NCBI GenBank assembly: GCA_038234045.1
Contig: JBBSUX010000031.1
Location: 1-19,430, forward strand
Reading direction: 5' to 3'
Source: JBBSUX01 sp038234045
GTDB taxonomy: Bacteria > Pseudomonadota > Gammaproteobacteria > Burkholderiales > Burkholderiaceae_C
DNA length: 19,430 nucleotides
This document shows, one piece after another, positions 14,294-19,430 of this stretch. Below the pieces are notes generated by a model, which was not told the origin of the DNA, ran no database searches, and saw only the letters and a list, made by a program, of their open reading frames with translations. Made by a program: the position numbers and the translations under genes. Every line of letters begins with the position of its first letter. Positions within the stretch are counted from its first letter, which is position 1.

Positions 14294-14722
14294 TCAGATG
14301 GTGAAGCGTTCCCGCAGCGGTGCGGTGAAGGCGGCTTCTCCGATCAGCGTGATAAAGATTTCGACCTCGTCCGCTTCGGTGGCTGCCGCGAGATCCGTCA
14401 AGCCGATTCCGCTTGATTCATCCAACAGCTTGCCGCTGGCTGCATCGAACTCAGCCGAACCCGCCGCGCGGTTCGTCATGATCCAGCCGAGATCGCTGTG
14501 CCAGCAACCGCCGTCCTCCAGCGGCGCGCAGCTACCGGGGAATGTCGTGTGCGCCCAGGTCAGGAGTGATTCAATTTCGGCGATCAGTTCCGGCAACCGC
14601 GATGTCGAAACCACAGCCATTGCATCGAAGCTTGCCGCGTCTGCAGGTCGGTCCAGCCACTGAAAGTCGAAGTCGAGGAAGTGCAGCGGAGTTTCGAAGC
14701 GAGGCATCCAGTCATTCTCCAT
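14294..14722 (-). CDS. hypothetical protein, no family recognised
   Basis: This minus-strand ORF is 142 residues if it starts at the ATG giving MENDWMPRFETP (14722). The frame is open to 15010, but an earlier start at 14857 would sit exactly opposite the Ku start, and its extra residues are Arg/Lys-rich and less protein-like. The short form is acidic, with aromatic-rich L-H-F-L-D-F-D-F-Q-W-L-D-R, a helical-looking R-L-P-E-L-I-A-E-I-E-S-L-L-T-W-A, C-A-P-L-E-D-G-G-C-W-H-S-D-L-G-W, and a terminal E-V-E-I-F-I-T-L-I-G-E. There is no signal peptide or membrane helix. It is convergent with the lactonase gene and divergent from ku. Composition and length suggest a real gene; function unknown. Confidence 0.55.
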   Translation of the reverse strand: MENDWMPRFETPLHFLDFDFQWLDRPADAASFDAMAVVSTSRLPELIAEIESLLTWAHTTFPGSCAPLEDGGCWHSDLGWIMTNRAAGSAEFDAASGKLLDESSGIGLTDLAAATEADEVEIFITLIGEAAFTAPLRERFTI

Positions 14723-14820
14723 GCTCCGCAGACCTACATACAGCAGGTGAGGCGGACGACGACCATTGCCAAGGCCTTCTTGGAAACTCAGCCGTGCGAA
14801 ACGTCCGGCTTTTGCCTCCA

Positions 14821-14836
14821 GCTTGCTTGCTTGCTT
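14821..14836 (+). repeat. (GCTT)4 tetranucleotide repeat upstream of ku
   Basis: Four perfect GCTT units end about 20 bases before the ku ATG, in the expected leader/ribosome-binding zone. No strong Shine-Dalgarno is seen between the repeat and the ATG. Confidence 0.8.
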
Positions 14837-14855
14837 CCATCTACGGATCAATCTC

Positions 14856-15887
14856 ATGAAGAAGTCCACCCCATCCGGTCTCGCGCCTTCGTCCGGCCGC
14901 ATTCTGTGGAAAGGCGCAATCAGCTTCGGCCTGGTGCACATTCCGGTAGCGCTGTATTCCGCAACTGCGAGTTCGGGCGTCGACTTCGACTGGCTCGACA
15001 AACGGACCATGGAGCCGGTGGGCTACAAACGCATCAACAAGAAGACCGGCAAGGAGATCGCTTCCGAGGACGTCGTCAAGGGCGTGGAGTTGGAAGATGG
15101 GCGCTATGTCGTTCTCTCTGCCGCCGAGATTGCAGCGGCTTACCCCAAGACGACGCAAACGATCGAGATCGAGTCGTTCGTGCCGGCCGGCGACATTCCC
15201 TTTGTTTACCTGGAGCGTCCGTATTACATCGCTCCCATCAATCGCGGCGAAAAGGTCTATGCTTTGCTGCGTGAAGCGCTCGTGGCCAGCAAGCGGGTAG
15301 GGGTAGCCAAGGTCGTCATCCAGACCAAGCAGCATCTCGCGGTGTTGATTCCCTCTGGACCCGCACTGGTGCTGAATCTGCTGCGCTGGGGCGGCGAGAT
15401 CCGGTCGTGGGAAGAGCTCAAGCTGCCTCCGCTGGGCGCCAAGGCCGCCGGTTTGAAAGAGTCCGAAATGTCGATGGCCAAGCAGCTGATTGACGACATG
15501 ACAGCCGAGTGGAACGCCGACAGCTTTCGGGATTCCTTCACCCAGGAAATCATGCGGCTCGTGGACCAGAAGGCAAAGTCTGGCCATGTTGAAGATGTCG
15601 AGAAAATTGAGCGGCCCGGCTCAGCTCCCGGTGGGGCCGAAGTGATTGACCTGACTGCGCTCTTGCGGCGCAGTCTCGAACATGGTCGCGCATCCTCCGG
15701 CAAGAGCGAGGCTCCTGCGTCCGCCAAGGCAAAGAAAAAGCCGGCACCTGCGAGTAGCACGAAGGCCGCACCTGTGGTGAAGCGTGCTGTGAAAAAGACG
15801 TCCACTGCTTCGCCTACAAAGGCGAAGGCCGGAGACGCCAAGAAGACACCAAGCGCTAGCTCGAAACCGGCGCGCAAGGCCGCCTGA
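14856..15887 (+). CDS. ku: non-homologous end-joining protein Ku
   Basis: This 343-residue bacterial Ku homodimer subunit binds DNA double-strand ends as a ring and recruits LigD. The Ku core runs from R-I-L-W-K-G-A-I-S-F-G-L-V-H-I-P-V (about 15-31) through G-Y-K-R-I-N-K-K-T-G-K-E-I, Y-Y-I-A-P, E-K-V-Y-A-L-L-R-E-A-L and the E-M-x-M-A-K-Q-L-I-D-D-M segment to about 265. After that comes a roughly 70-residue tail very rich in Lys, Ala, Ser and Pro, like histone H1 tails, a known variable extension of bacterial Ku that may bind DNA. I start at ATG 14856 (MKKSTPSGLAP); the in-frame ATG at 14766 would add 30 residues unlike Ku. ligD follows 56 bases downstream. Confidence 0.93.
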   Translation: MKKSTPSGLAPSSGRILWKGAISFGLVHIPVALYSATASSGVDFDWLDKRTMEPVGYKRINKKTGKEIASEDVVKGVELEDGRYVVLSAAEIAAAYPKTTQTIEIESFVPAGDIPFVYLERPYYIAPINRGEKVYALLREALVASKRVGVAKVVIQTKQHLAVLIPSGPALVLNLLRWGGEIRSWEELKLPPLGAKAAGLKESEMSMAKQLIDDMTAEWNADSFRDSFTQEIMRLVDQKAKSGHVEDVEKIERPGSAPGGAEVIDLTALLRRSLEHGRASSGKSEAPASAKAKKKPAPASSTKAAPVVKRAVKKTSTASPTKAKAGDAKKTPSASSKPARKAA

Positions 15888-15943
15888 TCTTCGGGAGAAA
15901 GGCTACTTTCTCTAGCTTTGATCGCTGCCCTTCAGGAACGTCA

Positions 15944-18556
15944 ATGCCCGGCTCCAGCAAGTCTCCATCTTCCGCAGCGGAGGACTCCCTCGCAAAATAC
16001 CGCGCCAAGCGGAATTTCGACCGAACGCCGGAACCGGCCAGTGGGGGAAAGTCCACCAGAGGAGCGCTCCAGTTCGTTATCCAGAAGCATTGGGCAAGCC
16101 GACTCCACTACGACTTGCGCCTGGAACTCGATGGCGCGATGAAAAGTTGGGCGGTGCCCAAGGGCCCGAGCTTCGATCCCAAAGACAAGCGCATGGCGGT
16201 GCAGGTAGAAGACCATCCCATCGCTTACAACACCTTCGAAGGACAGATTCCCGCCGGGCAATACGGTGCGGGCCGCGTCATTGTCTGGGACAAGGGCATT
16301 TGGCAACCGGTGGGCGATGCTGCACAGGGCTACCGGGATGGCAAGCTCAAGTTCGTGCTCTTCGGCCACAAGCTTGTCGGGCACTGGACGCTCGTTCGGA
16401 TGCATGGGCATGGTGACGAGAAGCAGCCGCCGTGGCTGTTGATCAAGGAGCATGACGAATTCGAACGCTCGGCGGCAGACTTCAGCGTAGTGGAAGAGAT
16501 GCCCGACAGCGCTGCTGCGCTTCCAGCGTCTGCGGGCCCCTCGGCCGCCTTGCCCAAAGGCCGCAAGGCCGCTCTGCCGGCAACGCTCGCCCCGCAACTC
16601 GCCACTCTGGTTGATGCCGCTCCCACGCAAGCAGACGACTGGATTTTCGAATTGAAGTTCGATGGCTACCGCTTGCTGGCGCGCGTAGACAAAGGCAAAG
16701 CGCGTCTGTTCACGCGGGCAGGTAATGACTGGACGGCCAAGATGCCCGCGTTGGCGAAAGCCGTTGCCGCGATGCCGATCAAGTCTGGCTGGCTCGACGG
16801 TGAAATCCTGATGCTGGATGCAGAAGGTGTGCCCGATTTCCAGGCTCTGCAAAATGCGTTTGATGGCAGCGCTACGGCGCGCATCGTCTACACCCTTTTC
16901 GATCTTCCTTTTCTGGACGGGCAGGATCTTCGCGAGTTACCCGTGGTCCAAAGGCGCGATCAACTCCGCGCTCTGGTGGTTGCTGCGGGTTCGCCGTTCC
17001 TGCGATTCAGCGAAGCGTTCGATGCTCGGGCCGAAGACCTGGTCGCGTCCGCTTGCAAGATCGGTTTCGAAGGCGTGATCGGCAAACGCCGTGATTCTGT
17101 CTACCAGTCACGCCGGAGCGCGGACTGGATCAAGCTCAAATGCAGCCACCGGCAGGAGTTTGTGATTGGCGGCTACACCGACCCACAGGGTTCTCGTACC
17201 GGCGTCGGGGCGCTGTTGCTGGGCGTGCATGACGACAGCGGATCACTGCAATACGCCGGCAAGGTCGGCACGGGTTTTACTGAAAGTTCGCTGGCTGAGC
17301 TCAAGAGTCAGCTGAAGCCGCTCGAGGCCCGCAGTTGCCCGTTCGCCGCGCCACGCAGCATTCCAGCAAAGGGCGTGCACTGGGTTCAACCACGCCTGCT
17401 TGCCGAAGTGTCGTTTGCAGAGTGGACTGGGTCGCGGCACATCCGCCACTCGGTGTTTCATGGCTTGCGAGCTGACAAGCACGCCAAGGACATCGTCAAG
17501 GAAATAGCAGCGCCCGTCGCGAACCCGGCTGATAAAGACGGCATGGAAGCGGCGCCGCGTCGCCCGGCAAAGAGCAAGAAAAGGACGAGCGTTGTGACCA
17601 CCAAAAAACCGTCTCCAACTTCTACTCAATTGCCGGCATCGCTCCGGATCTCGCACGCCGACCGGGTGATCGATGCAGAAAGCGGTCTGACCAAGCTCGA
17701 TCTGGTGCGCTATTACGCGCTGGTGGCGCCATTGATCATGGAGCATCTGGCGGAACGGCCGGTAGCACTGGTTCGCGCGCCGGCTGGCGTGGGCGGTGAG
17801 CTCTTTTTCCAGAAGCACGAGGAAAACGGGCAGATGCCGGGGATTGCCCAGCTCGATCCGGCGCTCTATGTCGACCATCCGCCGATGCTGGAAGTTGCAG
17901 CACCCGAGGGGCTGCTTTCTGCCGCGCAAATGAACGTGATTGAGTTCCACACCTGGAACGCCCGCAAGGACCGCATTGACCGACCCGATCGTATGACCTT
18001 CGATCTGGACCCGGGCGAGGGCGTGCCATGGCCGCAGATGCAGGAAGCCGCGCAGCTGGTGCAGGTTTTGCTGGATGGGCTCGGGCTACCGTCGTTTCTG
18101 AAGACCAGTGGCGGCAAAGGTTTGCATGTGGTGGTTCCTATCAAGCGCCTGCATGGGTGGGACACGGTCAAGGGTTTTTCGCAAGCGGTGGTGCAGCATC
18201 TGGCACGCACCATCCCGCAGCGCTTTGTCGCCAAGAGCGGTCCGAAGAACCGCGTCGGCAAGATCTTTGCCGATTACCTGCGTAACGGCTGGGGCGCAAC
18301 CACGGCCAGCGCCTGGACAGCGCGGGCCCGGCCGGGCATGGGCATCTCGGTGCCGGTAGCCTGGGATGAACTCGCAGGGCTCACCTCCGGTGCCCACTGG
18401 ACGGTAGCCTCCGCGCAGGACCGGCTTTCCATCGGCAACGCGCCGTGGGGCGGCTATGACAAGTCAGCGGTCTCCATCACCGCTGCCATGAAGAAGCTGG
18501 GCTACAAACCGCCCGTGAACGCAGGCGGCGCCAACTCGGCAAGTCGCGCGCAATGA
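15944..18556 (+). CDS. ligD: multifunctional DNA ligase D (phosphoesterase-ligase-polymerase)
   Basis: This 870-residue ATP-dependent end-joining ligase has the domain order phosphoesterase, ligase, polymerase, as in Pseudomonas aeruginosa LigD. The 3'-phosphoesterase (about 1-185) keeps H49, H55, D57, R59 (H-Y-D-L-R-L-E), H91 and Y95. The adenylyltransferase begins near 215, with nucleotidyl lysine K238 in E-L-K-F-D-G-Y-R, followed by G-E-I-L, the E-G-V-I-G-K motif and D-W-I-K-L-K, then an OB domain with G-K-V-G-T-G-F. A basic linker (about 530-575) leads to the primase-polymerase domain, with D687 and D689 in F-D-L-D-P-G-E-G as metal ligands and S-G-G-K-G-L-H. AGGAA precedes ATG 15944. All catalytic residues seem present. 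It lies after ku and 10 bases before the exonuclease gene. Confidence 0.95.
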   Translation: MPGSSKSPSSAAEDSLAKYRAKRNFDRTPEPASGGKSTRGALQFVIQKHWASRLHYDLRLELDGAMKSWAVPKGPSFDPKDKRMAVQVEDHPIAYNTFEGQIPAGQYGAGRVIVWDKGIWQPVGDAAQGYRDGKLKFVLFGHKLVGHWTLVRMHGHGDEKQPPWLLIKEHDEFERSAADFSVVEEMPDSAAALPASAGPSAALPKGRKAALPATLAPQLATLVDAAPTQADDWIFELKFDGYRLLARVDKGKARLFTRAGNDWTAKMPALAKAVAAMPIKSGWLDGEILMLDAEGVPDFQALQNAFDGSATARIVYTLFDLPFLDGQDLRELPVVQRRDQLRALVVAAGSPFLRFSEAFDARAEDLVASACKIGFEGVIGKRRDSVYQSRRSADWIKLKCSHRQEFVIGGYTDPQGSRTGVGALLLGVHDDSGSLQYAGKVGTGFTESSLAELKSQLKPLEARSCPFAAPRSIPAKGVHWVQPRLLAEVSFAEWTGSRHIRHSVFHGLRADKHAKDIVKEIAAPVANPADKDGMEAAPRRPAKSKKRTSVVTTKKPSPTSTQLPASLRISHADRVIDAESGLTKLDLVRYYALVAPLIMEHLAERPVALVRAPAGVGGELFFQKHEENGQMPGIAQLDPALYVDHPPMLEVAAPEGLLSAAQMNVIEFHTWNARKDRIDRPDRMTFDLDPGEGVPWPQMQEAAQLVQVLLDGLGLPSFLKTSGGKGLHVVVPIKRLHGWDTVKGFSQAVVQHLARTIPQRFVAKSGPKNRVGKIFADYLRNGWGATTASAWTARARPGMGISVPVAWDELAGLTSGAHWTVASAQDRLSIGNAPWGGYDKSAVSITAAMKKLGYKPPVNAGGANSASRAQ

Positions 18557-18566
18557 CATTACCCGC

Positions 18567-19349
18567 ATGAAAATCGCCACCTTCAACATCAACGGCATCA
18601 ATGCCCGTTTGCCAGCGCTATTGCGTTGGCTGAAGGAGCAGCAGCCCGATGTCGCCTGCCTGCAGGAACTGAAATCGGCCACACCGGAGGTGGCGGACGA
18701 GGCGCTCTGCGAGATCGGTTATCGCGCGCTGTGGCATGGGCAAAAGGCCTGGAACGGTGTCGCGATCCTGGTGCGCGGTACACAGACGCCGATCGAGATC
18801 CGGCGCGGATTGCCGGGCGATGCCGACGATGCGCAAAGCCGCTACCTCGAGGCAGCGGTCGGCGGCATCATCGTCGCCTCGCTGTACCTGCCCAACGGCA
18901 ATCCGCAGCCGGGGCCGAAGTTCGACTACAAGCTGGCCTGGTTCGACCGGTTGATCACGCATGCGAAGGGGCTGCTCGCATCCGGTCATCCGGTCGTGCT
19001 GGCGGGCGATTTCAATGTGGTGCCGACGGATACCGACATCTATTCAACAGCGTCGTGGAAGCACGATGCCCTGCTGCAACCCGAAAGCCGCGCCGCCTAT
19101 TCGCATTTGTTGGCGGACGGCTGGACGGACGCGCTGCGGTATTGCCATCCGGACGATCCGGCGCTCTTCACCTATTGGGATTACGTGCGCAAGCGCTGGG
19201 AGCGCAATGCCGGCATGCGTATCGACCATCTGCTGTTGAGCCCGGCAGCAGCAAAACGGCTTGACAGCGCGGGCGTGGACCGTGAGGTGCGCGGCTGGCC
19301 CAAGGCCAGCGATCATGCGCCGACGTGGGTGAAATTGCGAGATAAATAA
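18567..19349 (+). CDS. xth: exodeoxyribonuclease III (AP endonuclease family)
   Basis: This 260-residue exonuclease III/AP endonuclease of the EEP fold has N7 (T-F-N-I-N-G-I-N-A-R), metal ligand E34 (C-L-Q-E-L-K), Y107-L-P-N-G, D148 and N150 (G-D-F-N-V-V-P), R-I-D-H-L-L-L-S, and the catalytic S-D-H-A-P (D249-H250). It cleaves abasic sites, removes 3' blocking groups and degrades 3' ends of duplex DNA. Being 10 bases downstream of ligD, it is very likely co-transcribed and may clean ends before joining. Many Burkholderiales carry another xth elsewhere, so this may be a second, repair-island copy; that is inference. Confidence 0.93.
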   Translation: MKIATFNINGINARLPALLRWLKEQQPDVACLQELKSATPEVADEALCEIGYRALWHGQKAWNGVAILVRGTQTPIEIRRGLPGDADDAQSRYLEAAVGGIIVASLYLPNGNPQPGPKFDYKLAWFDRLITHAKGLLASGHPVVLAGDFNVVPTDTDIYSTASWKHDALLQPESRAAYSHLLADGWTDALRYCHPDDPALFTYWDYVRKRWERNAGMRIDHLLLSPAAAKRLDSAGVDREVRGWPKASDHAPTWVKLRDK

Positions 19350-19354
19350 GGCTC

Positions 19355-19377
19355 TAGCGCTTATGCTACGGGCGCTA
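19355..19377. terminator. possible weak hairpin after the exonuclease gene
   Basis: TAGCGC (19355-19360) pairs with GCGCTA (19372-19377) across an 11-base loop, just after the TAA at 19347-19349. No T run follows, so factor-independent termination is doubtful. Confidence 0.25.
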
Positions 19378-19388
19378 CTAGCTATATT

Positions 19389-19430
19389 CTAAGAAGCGGC
19401 TTCGGCTTCGGCTTCGGCTTCGGCTTCGGC
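19389..19430 (-). CDS. possible C-terminal end of a convergent gene with an Ala-Glu repeat (partial)
   Basis: Read on the minus strand from the window edge, the frame GCC-GAA repeated gives AEAEAEAEAEAAS and then TAG at 19389-19391. This would be the tail of a gene convergent with xth. The same bases in another minus frame give Pro-Lys repeats ending PLLRI, and the tract could also be non-coding, so the reading frame is not settled. Confidence 0.35.
   Translation of the reverse strand, partial: AEAEAEAEAEAAS
19397..19430 (+). repeat. CGGCTT hexanucleotide tandem repeat, running off the window
   Basis: At least 5.7 perfect copies of CGGCTT run to the last base, so the full copy number is unknown. 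A six-base unit keeps frame when copies are gained or lost, which suits a coding repeat. Confidence 0.9.

Noticed and set aside
14723..15010. N-terminal extension of the minus-strand hypothetical protein
   Set aside because: It overlaps the beginning of ku on the other strand and reads as basic low-quality sequence.
15941..16852. 303-residue minus-strand ORF
   Set aside because: It is the antisense shadow of the LigD phosphoesterase and ligase domains, which carry all catalytic residues.
19397..19430. CRISPR-like repeat
   Set aside because: It is a contiguous short tandem repeat with no spacers.

Overview
The window looks like an accessory stretch of a GC-rich betaproteobacterial replicon, most likely Burkholderiales (Paraburkholderia, Burkholderia or Caballeronia type). 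This rests on gene content and style: a GltIJK-type uptake system, an IS3-family element of a kind common in that order, a small glycine-zipper protein, a PoxB-like thiamine diphosphate (ThDP) enzyme, and a Ku/LigD pair. No rRNA, tRNA or CRISPR array was seen. The genus assignment is inference.

Region 1 (1-5197) is a possible uptake and metabolism cluster for an acidic amino acid or related dicarboxylate. It holds the last codons of an aconitase/LeuC-type large subunit, a LeuD-like small subunit with altered substrate-site motifs, a GltI-type binding protein, a class I aminotransferase, and permeases GltJ and GltK, all on the plus strand with short gaps or stop/start overlaps. A LysR regulator lies convergently at the end. 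No ATPase (GltL) is present. The two permease genes look richer in A/T and rare codons than the right half, which suggests separate ancestry.

Region 2 (5198-7316) holds a small secreted glycine-zipper protein and the first 26 codons of a gene resembling the DUF4337 membrane family. That gene is cut by an IS3-family element (about 5853-7135), whose orfA has an apparent one-base deletion in a T run.

Region 3 (7317-14247) is an oxidoreductase block. On the minus strand are a PoxB-like ThDP enzyme and a small antibiotic-biosynthesis-monooxygenase-fold protein. Divergent from them is a tightly overlapped trio: a multi-spanning membrane protein built of two related halves, a gluconate 2-dehydrogenase subunit 3 homologue, and a GMC/FAD dehydrogenase carrying a C-x5-C-x3-C iron-sulphur-type motif. 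An SMP-30 lactonase follows. The trio lacks a cytochrome c gene and any visible Tat signal. My reading is a cytoplasm-facing sugar or polyol dehydrogenase that passes electrons to a membrane partner, with the lactonase opening the product.

Region 4 (14248-19430) is a DNA-repair block: an unknown minus-strand ORF, then Ku, DNA ligase D (phosphoesterase-ligase-polymerase) and exonuclease III in series, a bacterial end-joining set. The window ends in a CGGCTT hexanucleotide repeat that may be the C-terminal tail of a convergent gene.

The strongest leads are the duplicated four-histidine membrane protein with its dehydrogenase partners, and the unusual LeuD-like enzyme in its transporter/aminotransferase cluster.
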